Shown one piece after another: positions 1 to 10,487 of a stretch of 64,000 nucleotides of DNA. The position numbers and the translations under genes were made by a program. The notes under the pieces are model-generated. The model saw only the letters and a list, made by a program, of their open reading frames with translations, ran no database searches and was not told where the DNA came from. The stretch's first letter is position 1. Every line of letters begins with the position of its first letter. Source of the DNA: Gerris lacustris (taxonomy: Eukaryota > Arthropoda > Insecta > Hemiptera > Gerridae); the NCBI GenBank assembly GCA_951217055.1, contig OX578281.1, positions 67,210,043 through 67,274,042 of the forward strand. Direction: 5' to 3'.

Positions 1-46
1 CTACATTTTTGACTTGATTACAGAAATAGAGCATTAAATATATATT
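1..46 (+). repeat. BB-family fragment at window edge
   Basis: The first 46 bases match positions 1030-1075 ('tacatttttgacttg' followed by 'cagaaatagagcattaaata') with one small difference. They are therefore the interior of a second BB element, cut by the A element that begins at 47. The rest lies outside the window on the left. Confidence 0.7.
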
Positions 47-739
47 ACTAGGCATCGCGTGGCTCTATCATTGAAGCGAGCGTATTGTAATAAAATACTG
101 AATATTGAAATTTATTAATCATGATGAATGTCATAGTTGAAGATAAGCGGAAGAGGGTAGTGTGAGGTAGAGTGGGGGTACTCGGTACAAAGCTTTACTT
201 CCTAAACAAACCTATGCACTATAAGAATCTTAACCATCCGTACTAACTTTTATATTATTATTATAAATGTATCACTTCATTACTCAAATACTACTTCTTG
301 TATCACGTTGAAATTTTACATACTTGTTTCAATTGTACTTTAGACGATGCACATGAAGTTTTATTAAAAATCGTTACGTTAGAACGTAAGATATTGGTAA
401 AAAGGTTGTTTTCTCTATTTTAAACGTTTAGGTCCGCTTTAATAGTTTTAGCGATCTTTATTAATTCATAGCAGTATCGTTGTTGGTTTTAATAAAAAAT
501 GATATTTGAAAAAAATGTTCGTCTCATCGAATAGGTGATGATAGAATTTTTTCCCGTCCTGAAATTCCAATTTTAAATTTGAAGCTCACGTTTACGCGAG
601 CATTGCGCGCGAACTCTTGGACGGATCACGCTGTCCAACGAACTTAGCCTGAGTATTAGTAAAAGGAAGATGTATACCAAATTTCAACTAAATCGGTCAA
701 CTTTTACTCAAGTTATCGTCGGACACGTAAACCTTACAC

Positions 740-770
<31 letters not shown>

Positions 771-816
771 GCATATTTCGTTGAATGTAAGAAGCTCGCT
801 TACGCTCGCTTCAATT
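47..816 (+). mobile_element. Family A TIR element, copy A1
   Basis: Non-autonomous DNA-transposon-like element of about 770 bp. It starts 'actaggcatcgcgtgg' and ends 'cgctcgcttcaat'. Near the start, 70-84 reads attgaagcgagcgta, and its exact reverse complement closes the element at 801-815. The interior is shared with copies near 11913, 13229 and 14250. A (GACA)n microsatellite at 741-768 sits just before the right end at the same place in each full copy. No transposase coding is visible. The superfamily is unknown; the conserved 23 bases outside the left inverted repeat are unusual for a simple TIR element. Confidence 0.8.
741..768 (+). repeat. (GACA)n microsatellite inside A1
   Basis: About seven tandem GACA units near the right end of A1. 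The same position holds a longer run in A3 and the longest run in A4, so the microsatellite travels with the element. Confidence 0.9.
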
Positions 817-954
817 AATAAAAACTATCACATACATTTACTTGAATCCTCCCTGCTTACATGCCAGATAGGATTTAAATAAAAATATATGTGGATAAAT
901 GTGGTTTCCCTGTATTTCAAAGTTGTGGACAATTATAATTTTAATCTGATGTGA

Positions 955-1455
955 TAAAGCCCCGTCTACACGGTGAGAGTTAACATACGTCGAAACATAT
1001 TGTCTTGTACTCAAAGTTATATCAGTATCCTACATTTTTGACTTGCATACAGAAATAGAGCATTAAATATATATTATAATGTTAAATTATAATACATATA
1101 TAACAAACGGAATATTCATATTGTCGAATTTGTTTTTCGAATCTGCTTTCAAATATGAAGCAAACTATCATATTTACTGCCTATTAGATCTGTTATTACG
1201 TGATATAAAAGTATAAACAAACAATTTAGGCAATCAACGTCTAGTATCTAGCGTGATAGTTCTTAAATCTACCGCGTGAGTACTCTGACTGCTGTGATAG
1301 AACACTCAACTATCACGTCAGACGAGATACTGTGATGGCTGATAGTTCTATCGCGACAGAATCTATCACGTAGACTACACGTTGATAGTTAATGCGATAG
1401 TTGCTATCATGACCGTAGCTATCGCGTCAACTATCACCATGTAAACGGGGCTTTA
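955..1455. mobile_element. Family BB MITE with subterminal ctatcac motifs
   Basis: The left terminus taaagccccgtctacacggt (955-974) pairs imperfectly with the right terminus ending atgtaaacggggcttta (to 1455). The right third (1250-1440) is packed with variants of ctatcac/gtgatag in both orientations, about ten in 200 bases, which is typical of transposase-binding subterminal repeats. The flanks gatgtga (948-954) and gatgtaa (1456-1462) could be a 7-bp TSD with one mismatch. A hAT-like origin is plausible but unproven. Confidence 0.75.
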
Positions 1456-1511
1456 GATGTAAAAGGGACAAGAGTGAAGAAGCCCGTAAGTGAAGGGTGA
1501 AATATAGCTTT

Positions 1512-2250
1512 TAAATAAACAGGTCAAGTGTGTGCTAGTCAGCACATAGCGAGGGTCCGTAGGCCACACTATATAGTGTTTAACTGTAAAGTGTATAAAC
1601 AGTGTTCTTTTAAAATGCTAAAAAGCTCACTTTGAACCATTCTAAGGGTCTGATATTCTCAAAACACACTCTGATAAAGTATTTTTTTGCCACTGAACCG
1701 GACTACAATCATATAAATACATCGAAAAGACCATAATTATAAAAAAAAAAACTATTTTGTCAATAAAAAATAAAATAAGATTTTTTTCGAAATTTCCAAA
1801 AAGTGGTATCTTTACTTTTGGTCGAAGAATGTTCAGGAATTTTTTCAGATTTTTCGCACTTCACATAAGCGAGATAGAGGGGGGGGGGGACACGTTTCAA
1901 ACTCGCTTCAAACTCGCCTACGCTCGCCCTATCAAAGTTATAACCAAAGAATTATATATTTTTGTAATCAGCTCGACGTACCCTTTCATATGATACCCCT
2001 CACGGTGTCGAAAAAAAATAAAAAAAATTTCCCTTAAGTTTTTTTACCCTAATGTTTTTGAAAAAAAAAATTTTTTTAAGTCGCTATATTTTTAAAATGT
2101 GTGGGCAGGTACAAGAAACATACATGCCAAATTTCAAAGTGATCGGACGAAAGGTGTAGCCGTGAGAGCACGCGAGAGGACGGACGGACAGACACACGCA
2201 GGAAAATATAAGGGTCCTTGGTTTTGCCTACGGACCCTAAAAAGAGAGAG
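1512..2250 (+). mobile_element. Family C TIR element, copy C1
   Basis: Contains agggtccgtaggc near the left end (1552-1564) and its reverse complement gcctacggaccct near 2227-2239. The interior shares long blocks with 43825-44880, including 'ttttttgccactgaaccggac' and 'gtgggcaggtacaag'. Both copies also share about 35 bases outside the left inverted repeat (aataaacaggtcaagtgtg), so the true left end lies further out. C1 lacks a segment of about 400 bases present in C2. No intact coding. Confidence 0.75.
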
Positions 2251-3457
2251 CGGTTTTTTAATCAATTAAATAAAAAACCAAATAAACCTTTAAAAGGCCA
2301 AACTTTCAAGAGGAAAGGTTCAAGTTCAAAAAGAAGAAAAGAAAAATTATTTTATTTTAGTTAGATTAAAAATTTTAATGCTTTCACCGCATATTTCATT
2401 AAGTTTGATTTAATATGCATTAGATAAAATAGCTTTCGTATAATATTAATCTTTTCATATTAGAAAATTAATAACATTTTATTAATGGAAGTTTTCCTGC
2501 TTCAGTATGGATATGATAATAAGGTCCGTTGTACACCCGGTTAATTTATTTTGCGGATTTCTGTCTTGGAATTTTTGAAATCCGGGAACTAAAACTTTTT
2601 CGTATTCTTTAGAGCGATCACATAGCTTCCTTTGGTAAGTTCGGAGGCAAAAAAAAAAATATATATATTATAGATTGTAATAATACCTACAATTTTGTAA
2701 AAGCTCAAAATTAAATTTCCATAGGTACTAAAAGAAAATACAAATGATTGAAATAGAATAACTTTCTTTTTTAAGTCTAACAGACAAAAAAAACAATCAA
2801 TAAAATGCATTATCAACAGAAAACCGTAATGTCCATAACATAGTATAGAAATAGAAAGTAGGTAAAATTACGTAAATATTGGCAGTAAATAGGAAAAAAC
2901 AGCATGCACCAGTCTAGATAAGTGGATATGCTTTAAATTGATTCTCTTCGACAATTCCGAACGATCTGTATAAGCGCACGAAGTATAGCTACCAAGAAAA
3001 ACGTTCTGTAAAAAGTCCATAGATAACTCAAAGTATCAGTATAACAAGGTCTGATTTTCCTATATTAATGTTGGAGAAAAAAATATAGATAGGTACATAG
3101 ATAATATTATAGTGGGCAAAGCAACAGGTAATATAGCAGCGTGGAGATATAACAGCATATCCTAGATATTATATTATGTATCAATAGTAGATTAAATTGG
3201 ATACCTATTTTATTTATAGAACATAAAAACAACTGTTACATAACCGTTAGCCAAGTCCAGAACAGGTTTCATTATCTATTATTTTTATTGCCAATAACAA
3301 TGCACTTACAATAAGAAATATGCCCATAGTCTGCACTAATATGGTATTTATTTTACGGTCCGTACGTATATTTGATTGTTTAATAAAATAAGTCTGAAAG
3401 ATGATTTAAAAAACTCAGAAATTTAAGATATTAAGATCAAATTCAACGTAAACGCTT
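2251..3457. other. AT-rich stretch without gene, containing a B-family relic
   Basis: No gene is visible. Bases 2549-2652 match the right end of family B (cggatttctgtcttggaatt, then cacatagcttcc and ggtaagttcgg), so a truncated B copy lies here. The remainder is AT-rich unique-looking sequence. Confidence 0.6.
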
Positions 3458-3568
3458 TTATCTATGATTGTTACGAAATATAAACATTGTATCTCTGTTT
3501 AGATGCGTAAAAAGTAATTTTTTACGTACTTGTATTCATTGCGCATGTGCGTCTCATAATTCTGAAGA

Positions 3569-3615
3569 ATTCCTCTTTTTTACCGCCCTAGGGTGGTAAA
3601 AAAGAAGAATTCTTT
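3569..3615. repeat. Central hairpin of G1
   Basis: gaattcctcttttttaccg and the following bases pair with ggtaaaaaagaagaattc around a ccctaggg centre. Arms are about 24 bases with few mismatches. It is equivalent in position to the hairpins in G2 and G3. Confidence 0.85.
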
Positions 3616-3715
3616 ACCTTTACGCACGATTAGCGAGTTTGCTTACATTTATCAAAACTAATTTGCTGTTTGTTTAATTAAAGTAACTGTTTATATCAAG
3701 TTTTTTGACAAGTTC

Positions 3716-3877
3716 AATGAGTGATTATGACGAATATGAAGAGTAATACGGCTCCCGAAATAATTAATTCGGCACAAAATACAACTAATGAATTAATATC
3801 ATCTCTATCAAAAGAGAAATACGAACTTAGACACAGGAAGTTTATTAAAAAATTGTTAAAATCCAACAATCGTAGAT
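3716..3877 (+). pseudogene. Short coding relic in G1
   Basis: Aligns with the better-preserved relic in G2. A reading frame resembling 'PEIINSAQNTTNELISSLSK' continues to 'RKFIKK', with frame breaks near the start. The pattern 'LxxxSKExYExxYxxF' resembles the N-terminal helix of tyrosine-recombinase-like proteins of Crypton-type elements as I recall them; this is a weak inference. No catalytic part is present. Confidence 0.4.
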
Positions 3878-4055
3878 AAAGTACGGTACGCAACTCGTGA
3901 GAAAACGGCATTTTGCTTTGCTCGTGTGGTTTTACTACCATTTTACCCAAGAACGTTTAGTTCGATTTATCGTACCGAATTTGTTTTACATTTTAGATGC
4001 AAATGGGAGAAGGTAAGTAGAAATTGGCTTGTGTAAGTAATCATGTATCTGAAAG

Positions 4056-4504
4056 AGTACTTCTTTACATTGTTACTCCCCTATGTATTTTTGGAATATA
4101 AATGACATTGACTAAATAACAATTAAGACAAAGGGATGTTTAGTCCAATGTACTTTGGGACAGAGGAATATCACACTTCTGTTTCTATAAGGGGAGTAAC
4201 AGTCTAAAGAAGAACATTCCGTACATCTTCTTTAGATTGTTACTCCCCACTGTTTTCTTTATAAGGGGAGTAACAATCTAAAGAAGAACATTCCGTACAC
4301 CTTCTTTAGATTGTTACTCCCCTCTGATTTCTTTATAAAGGGGGTAACAGTCTAAAGAAGAACACTCCGTACACCTTCTTTAGATTGTTACTCCCCTCTG
4401 TTTTCTTTATAAAGGGGGTAACAGTCTAAAGAAGAACACTCCGTACACCTTCTTTAGATTGTTACTCCACTCTGTTTTCTTTATAAAGGGGGTAACAGTC
4501 TAAA

Positions 4505-4588
<84 letters not shown>

Positions 4589-4649
4589 TTTTATTTCTTT
4601 TTATTTTTTTTTTTTTTTTATAAAGGGAGTAACAATCTAAAGAAGTGCC
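4056..4649. mobile_element. Family D foldback element, copy D1
   Basis: Starts agtacttctttacattg and ends caatctaaagaagtgcc, an imperfect inverted pair of about 26 bp. Inside is a left module (4090-4190), then tandem palindromic units of about 74 bp. Each unit is ggggagtaacaatctaaag, a loop near 'cattccgtacac', and the complementary arm. Four complete hairpins are seen, and a fifth is cut by a (TA)n run. The flanks tctgaaag and cataaaag match only 5 of 8, so any TSD has decayed. Related to D2 (62032-62784) and E (58477-59671). Confidence 0.85.
4506..4585. repeat. (TA)n microsatellite inside D1
   Basis: About 78 bases of alternating TA interrupt the fifth hairpin after its left arm. D2 has no such run, so the expansion is specific to this copy. 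Confidence 0.95.
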
Positions 4650-5056
4650 CATAAAAGAAGGTGGTTGAAAATGGAAAAATTATTATAGAAATCCTAATTG
4701 GATTTTCCAATTAGTGACAAAACTCCAGCCTCTCAATATACGCAAAGAATAAAAAAATGGATCAGAAGAGGTCCTTAATTAATTAGATGGGCTTAACTTG
4801 TTTGAACCTAGGTTGATGAAAGGAATATATGTGGCACAGGCTTCAACCAATTATTAGTTTTGGCCATTAATTTTCCCTCTTGAGCTTAAATGCTTGAATG
4901 ATGCTCTAACTCTAGCCTTCTCAACTGAAGGGTCATGAACTCTAAGGGGTTATGACCCCTCAGAGTTCGCATTGGAGTTCGGTGGAGTAAATAATATAGT
5001 AGAAACAGGGGAGGGATTAAGAGAGAGTGAAAACAGCATGGAAAGTAGAAAAAATA
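4650..5056. other. Stretch without recognisable feature
   Basis: No gene, RNA or repeat recognised. It includes a short palindrome, gaactctaaggggttatgacccctcagagttc (split here as gaactctaaggggt / acccctcagagttc), at 4938-4969. A 60-codon frame running to 5154 overlaps the start of B1 and is not supported as a gene. Confidence 0.5.
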
Positions 5057-5660
5057 GTCTGCCAATTAGTGTGGCACATAGCTTCCACGCGTTCTATTTG
5101 TTATACTTTAATGATTTTATACTTTTACAACATATTATTGCTAAATTTATGTAATTACCCCTCCTCGTTATCAAAATTGTTTTGATTCTTTTTATGAATT
5201 AAAGTATCAATTCAGAAAAATTTAAAGAGCGCAGACGGTTGAAATTAATCTTAGGCTATCTGCAGGTTACTTTCGATAAACCATCCAAATTTCATAAAAT
5301 TCAGATAAGTACTTTTGAAGATATAGGTGTTAATAGATGTATGTGTTGTGCGCATGTAGAAGAGAAACAAACAGACGCAGAAGGTTGAAACTTATATGGG
5401 ACCAACAATGGGCTAACTATGACCTGACATCAAAATTTTATTAAAATCAAACGACCAGTAGTGTTAAGATGTATATTGGTTCGCAAAAATTTTGCGACAG
5501 ACTGATAGACAGACACGAAACCAAAAATGTTCCTTGGTGTCTGAACCGGATTTCTGTCGTAGAATTTTTTCTGTCATGGAATGGAAGACATATATTTTTC
5601 GTTCTTTAAAACGATGATCGATCACATATAGCTTCTGCTACCATCGGTAAGCTCGGAAGA
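5057..5660 (+). mobile_element. Family B element, copy B1
   Basis: Full-length member of a family of about 600 bp. It begins tctgccaattagtgtggcac then atagcttcc, and ends with a gatcacatagcttc-like block followed by ggtaagctcggaag. Recognised from copies at 15284, 19820 (minus), 22884, 40884, 46280 and 50741. Shared interior text includes 'gagcgcagacggttgaaatt' and 'tatgggaccaacaatgggct'. No clear TIR or coding capacity. The superfamily is unknown. Confidence 0.75.
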
Positions 5661-5749
5661 GAAAATGTATTATACATAATATATCCTTAACTACTAAAAG
5701 CATAAGGGTTTCCAGGTTTACCTCGAAACCCTAAAAACGTAAAATATAT

Positions 5750-5844
5750 TTTGTGAGAAAAAAAATTACCCCCTCCCCCAAACAAAAAAAAAATGTATTG
5801 GAGTAGTTTTTAGCGTTTGGGCAATACAAATGCATACAAAGGCG
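5750..5844 (+). repeat. Direct duplication flanking G2, left copy
   Basis: gtgagaaaaaaaattacccc through 'gcaatacaaatgcatacaaa' recurs at 6388-6473 with the same order and orientation. The G2 element and about 110 further bases lie between the two copies. Confidence 0.75.
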
Positions 5845-6277
5845 TTTATCTACGATTTATACGAAATATAAACATTATATCTCTCTTTAGATGCGTAGTA
5901 AGTGATTCTTTTCGTAGCTATATTTATTGCGCATGTGCGATCATAATGAGGTGAAGAATTCCTCACCTTAACTGAGCCCCACCTCACTGAGGAATTCTTC
6001 ACCTTAACGCACGATTAGCGAGTTTGTTTACATTCTAATTTGCCGTTTGTTTAATTTAAGTAACTGTTTATATCGAGTTTTTAGAGAAACAATGAGTGAT
6101 TTAAGTGATTATGAAGAAAATGAGGAGAATTATACACCTTGCGAAATAATTAATTCGGCACAAAATACAACTAATGAATTAATGTCATCTTTATCAAAAG
6201 AGAAATGCGAACTTACTTACAGGAAGTTTATTAAAAAAAATTCTGTATTTATTATTAAAATCCACAATTGTAGATAA
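5845..6277 (+). mobile_element. Family G element, copy G2
   Basis: Bounded by tttatctacgat on the left and an inverted acaattgtagataaa on the right. Same interior order as G1 and G3. The central hairpin (5949-6003, gaggtgaagaattcctcac paired with gaggaattcttcacctt) differs in sequence from those in G1 and G3 but occupies the same position. It carries the best-preserved coding relic of the family. Confidence 0.75.
6092..6238 (+). pseudogene. Coding relic in G2, possible recombinase N terminus
   Basis: Frame starting MSDLSDYEENEENYTPCEII, followed by a segment ending NELMSSLSKEKCELTYRKF and then IKK. About 49 residues are acidic at the start and helical-looking at the end. The SK-x-x-x-x-x-Y-x-x-F pattern suggests the N-terminal domain of Crypton or tyrosine-recombinase-like transposon proteins; this is recall, not a search. 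No recombinase core follows, and the frame runs on only to 6277 through unrelated codons. Homologous relics occur in G1 and G3, so this is transposon-derived and not a host gene. Confidence 0.45.
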
Positions 6278-6387
6278 AGTACGGTACGCGACTCGTGGTT
6301 TTACTACCCTTCCTGTCGCTCGGGTGCAAACTCCACACTCGCATGCAAAATGCTACTTTCCACACTATACGCGTAATGTACTATTGT

Positions 6388-6473
6388 GAGAAAAAAAGTT
6401 ACCCCCCCCCCCCCCCAAAAAAAAGTGTTTGTGTAGTTGTTAGCGCTTGGGCAATAAAAATGCATACAAAGGC
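6388..6473 (+). repeat. Direct duplication flanking G2, right copy
   Basis: Second copy of the 5750-5844 segment, with an expanded poly-C run (6402-6416) and a few substitutions. Confidence 0.75.
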
Positions 6474-6954
6474 TTTTGTTTCACATCCTCATATTAAATG
6501 GTCCAATAGTTATAGCTAAATGGAATTTTTAAATTGGCGCCATCTTGATGATTCGGCTGGGGCGATTATACTAGTTTACGATGAGTAGTGACCCTCCTTA
6601 TATTTTAAAGGTCAAGAGAGCAACATTTTATCAAGCTTGGTAAAAAACTGAAGATTTTTATATAAAACAAACAGACACTCTTATATTCATAATATTCATA
6701 AATATAGATATTCGTTTAGTGTCATTCATACCATAAATTCTGTAAACATCTTTGACGAAACAAACAATTTAGAATTCAGTGTTTACTTTAAACAACCTTC
6801 CGGTTGCTTCAAAATATATATTTGTTTTGTTTATGAGATAAGGAATAAAATAAATTGTTTTCTCCAGGTAAATAGATATACATAGTTTATTTAACACCCA
6901 CAACACCTTTCAGCTTTCATAAGACCATCGTCAGTGTCAAAGAACTATATGTTA
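6474..6954. other. Stretch preceding minisatellite; possible retroelement 3' end on minus strand
   Basis: On the minus strand, 'actgacgatggtcttatgaa' followed by 'agctgaaaggtgttgtgggtg' and 'taaataaact' (about 6880-6945) resembles the 3' tail of Penelope-like or similar retroelements as I remember them. No coding region supports this. Otherwise no gene is seen. Confidence 0.3.
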
Positions 6955-7835
6955 CAAACTAAACGTATACATAGTAAGAGTAAGAAGAACCTATGCAAAA
7001 ACTAAACATATAAACAGTAAGAGTAAGAACCTATGCAATAACTAAACGTATAAACAGTAATAGTAAGAAGAACCTATGCAAAAACTAAACGTATAAACAG
7101 TAAGAGTAAGAAGAACCTATGCAAAAACTAAACGTATAAACAGTAAGAGTAAGAAGAACCTATGCAAAAACTAAACGTATAAACAGTAAGAGTAAGAACC
7201 TATGCAATAACTAAACGTATAAACAGTAAGAGTAAGAAGAACCTATGCAAAAACTAAACGTATAAACAGTAAGAGTAAGAAGAACCTATGCAAAAACTAA
7301 ACGTATAAACAGTAAGAGTAAGAACCTATGCAATAACTAAACGTATAAACAGTAAGAGTAAGAAGAACCTATGCAAAAACTAAACGTATAAACAGTAAGA
7401 GTAAAAAGAACCTATGCAAAAACTAAACGTATAAACAGTAAGAGTAAGAAGAACCTATGCAAAAACTAAACGTATAAACAGTAAGAGTAAGAACCTATGC
7501 AATAACTAAACGTATAAACAGTAATAGTAAGAAGAACCTATGCAAAAACTAAACGTATAAACAGTAAGAGTAAGAACCTATGCAATAACTAAACGTATAA
7601 ACAGTTAGAGTAAGAACCTATGCAATAACTAAACGTATAAACAGTAAGAGTAAGAACCTATGCAATAACTAAACAGTAAGAGTAAGAACCTATGCAATAA
7701 CTAAACGTATAAACAGTAAGAGTAAGAACCTATGCAATAAGTAAACGTATAAACAGTAAGAGTAAGAACCTATGCAATAACTAAACGTATAAACAGTAAG
7801 AGTAAGAAGAACCTATGCAATAACTAAACGATAAT
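6955..7835. repeat. 40/43-bp minisatellite
   Basis: About 21 tandem units of two linked variants. The 43-bp type contains 'gtaagaagaacctatgcaaa' and the 40-bp type 'gtaagaacctatgcaataac'. The GAA insertion and the A/T difference in 'gcaaaaact' versus 'gcaataact' nearly always occur together. All units share 'taaacgtataaacagtaaga'. The 43-bp type dominates the left half and the 40-bp type the right. Confidence 0.95.
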
Positions 7836-7850
7836 AGTACAAGATAAAAT

Positions 7851-8663
7851 AGTTATTTATCTACTTGCGGCAGCAAAATGAGGCATAATTGAACTGATTT
7901 CGGGCAGAGAAATGTTGTTTTACTGCCTAGGCAGCAAATGTTTTGTTTTTATAATGTTGGCAATAGCAGTTTATATTTTTATCTCTATCTTATGACATTA
8001 TATTATTAGAGTTCAATAAGTAATATTTAATAAATAAACGTTTTAATAATAAAATAATTTTTTTATATTTGTTAATTCTGTTAAATAAGTTTAATGAATA
8101 GTATATCTTTAATTAAAAAAATAGCGGAGTCACTGGCTACACTGCAGCTTCATGTAAACATCCAACATCCATATTATTATTATTATTATTGGAGTCATTC
8201 TAGATTAGACATTTTACACTAGTTACTTCTTTTCTTCTAAGCAATAGAAAATATCTTTAATACTTTTAGTAATTTAAGTAAAAATATAAATAAATATTTA
8301 ATATTGCGTGCTTTATTCATTCAGAAGTTTTGTGTGTTATAAACGTGTGTTTTGTATTTTCTATTATAGATTTCCAAGTTTCTTATTTGAACATTAATTT
8401 TAGTTAATACATATGTTAATATCTTATTAATATAACATAGTAATTATCTATGTTATATTAATAAAAACGGTATTTTAGCAATTTCATTTTTCTACCGCCC
8501 GTAGATAAAAAATATTGTATGAAACAAGGCAGCAAAGGAAACATTTCTGCCTTGTTTATTCATTGTCAAATAGGTAAATTTACCTGCCTCGGCTTCGCCT
8601 CGGAGGCTAATCTAATCACTCGTCAGTAAAATTCTATTTTGCTGCCTAGTTACATAAATAACT
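7851..8663 (-). mobile_element. Family N element, copy N1
   Basis: Ends agttatttatctacttgcgg on the left and gcctagttacataaataact on the right, an imperfect inverted pair followed inward by gcagcaaaat / attttgctgc. Inside is a GC-rich hairpin-prone block (8583-8608, 'cctgcctcggcttcgcctcg'). It matches N2 (29296-30070) in the opposite orientation. About 810 bp, no coding. Confidence 0.7.
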
Positions 8664-9904
8664 TTTTTCAACTAAAATATTTTTCAGGTAACATAGAATA
8701 CAATTTCTACCTATTTGAGTATCCTTAAGATAATATTTTATTTTAACAGTGGTGTAACAAAAAAAAATATGTGTGAGGATCTCACGCATTAGAAGTGAAA
8801 CTTAAGTTCTAAAATGCATTGCTCTCTTTCATTTTTTGACAAATTTATTATTTCAAGATTAAGAAATGGTTTTGAAGAAATTTTTAACTCAGTTCAGTGC
8901 ACTAAAGCTTAAGAGGAAACTGGTGATATGTGAATTGGATTCAAGATAAACCTGAATTTCACTGTATTACAAGAACCAAACTTTAAGACAAAATGTCTTT
9001 ATATAAACTAACAGATATACAATATCTTTATTTCCACTTAATTTTGTTAGCATATAGATATATAGTCTAATCTAATAGGTTATAGGTTACAATTTTACAT
9101 AAATATTTACTGTATTTATAGAATTGAAGTGAGAGCCCTCAATAACATTAGATGCTAGAGCGAGGACTCTGCATTTAGTTGTTTTTAACATAGATATTAC
9201 AAATATATACATAATAAAAAGTAGATTAAGATGCTTTTTAAATAATATTTAAAAATGTAACACTATCAATGTCATCTCAAAACTGAATGCATTTATCTCA
9301 ACATTACGTTAGGTTTAAATAGATTTAATTAAGACACATTCTCTTCTAGTTTTCTTCCCGTTATTTTTGTTTCGACTGGAGCGAAATGCCATTGAAAAAT
9401 AAAGTGGATAAACATCTTCTCCTTGAGACGTCTTAATTTCTACAAATATCTCTCCAAACTCCAATCTTAGCTTAGAAATAAATATGTGGCATAGAGTGTC
9501 CTATTTGGCAAATTTAATACCTTCCTCCAATAGAAACAAACGATTGCCACAATTGCCTTAGAAGCCAATAGCTCTTTAGGGATTTTTCCACAAGAGTAAA
9601 TAGAAATAACTGAATTATCTCTCATGCTGTGTTTTAACTCTGGAACACTATATGTTCTGCTATTGCTCACTAGATGGAGCTAGAGGGCCGTGTTTTACAG
9701 TATTCTCCCTTCATAGATAAAAGTTTTCATAAATTTGGATTTTTTAAAACTCTGTAATATGGATAGATGTTACTTGATTTTAAATTGATTTATATGTTAT
9801 TTTTTAAATTTATTTTTTTCTTGAAATTAGGGATGGATTTTCCTATAAGTCATTGAACTCGATATATTATATGGTTTATTAAAAATAAAAATAAAAAATA
9901 AAAT
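8664..9904. other. AT-rich stretch without recognisable gene
   Basis: No gene, RNA or known family recognised on either strand. Short frames around 9467-9670 lack conserved character and support from neighbours. Confidence 0.5.
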
Positions 9905-10487
9905 AAAATCAGTCCGAGACAAATCACATACTACCTTTCTCATATACGAGTACATAAAAACTTGGACCAGTGTTTTCCAGTTATTAGTTATTCCGAAGTT
10001 ACATTTAATTATTATTAAATATTTTATCAAAATGTATAATAAAAATAACTTCTCCCCAGCGAGGAATCGAACCCGTCCTCTCGCTGTCCACGTTTAAAGC
10101 TATATCCTCAGGAACTAGATTTTTCCTGGGAAAACGACTTATGTGAGCGACTTATACAACAAGAAATCTTTTTATTTCTTAATTTTTTGCATGATCAACG
10201 CCCCCATATTTAAAGCGAAAATTTATTTTTCTCAATTTCACCTCGGGGTATGATTTTTCTAAAGCTTTAAAACAAATTTCATCAAAATCGGCTTAGTATT
10301 TTAGACTTCCACGCTTCAGCCTAGACTTTACAGACGGACATTTAAAAAAAAAATAAAATAAAATAAAACAACAAATCTTTTAGGGACAAAATGTGTAAAT
10401 CCATCAAAATTTTAAAATCGAATTTTCGCGCCTTCTACATACTTTATCATAATATAATATATGAAGTATTATATTATTATTTTAGTT
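9905..10487 (+). mobile_element. Family H element, copy H1
   Basis: Starts with tcagtccgagacaaatcac then ctttctcatatacgag. It continues through the tRNA-like block (10059-10090, including aggaatcgaacccg) and 'ctagatttttcc', then 'aaaatcggcttagtatttta'. The right-terminal hairpin seen in other copies (tactttctctttatatgag and its complement) is diverged here. Family H totals at least seven copies in the window. Non-coding relic. Confidence 0.7.
10062..10118 (-). other. tRNA-like internal promoter block in H1
   Basis: On the minus strand, an A-box-like tagctttaaacgtgg is followed after about 20 bases by a B box, gggttcgattcc. The same block is preserved in H3, H6 and H7. It could give RNA polymerase III transcription of the element, but it does not fold as a full tRNA. 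Confidence 0.5.

Larger units (their letters stand above)
3458..3880 (+). mobile_element. Family G element, copy G1
   Basis: Bounded by tttatctatgattgtta on the left and caacaatcgtagataaa on the right, an inverted pair. The interior matches G2 and G3: 'acgaaatataaacatt', a central hairpin, 'acgcacgattagcgagttt', then a short coding relic. Homology with G2 continues past 3880 ('gtacggtacgc', then 'actcgtg'), so the internal inverted pair may not be the real end. Non-autonomous. Confidence 0.7.

Noticed and set aside
47..816. Helitron identity for family A
   Set aside because: No TC start, no CTRR end with a preceding hairpin; instead a clear 15-bp inverted repeat.
4190..4505. CRISPR-like palindromic repeats in D1 (also D2)
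   Set aside because: The intervening sequences are the same in every unit, and the array is enclosed by TIRs with a TSD in D2.
6955..7835. CRISPR-like array
   Set aside because: Units are contiguous and near-identical with no unique spacers, and the window is eukaryotic. It is a minisatellite.
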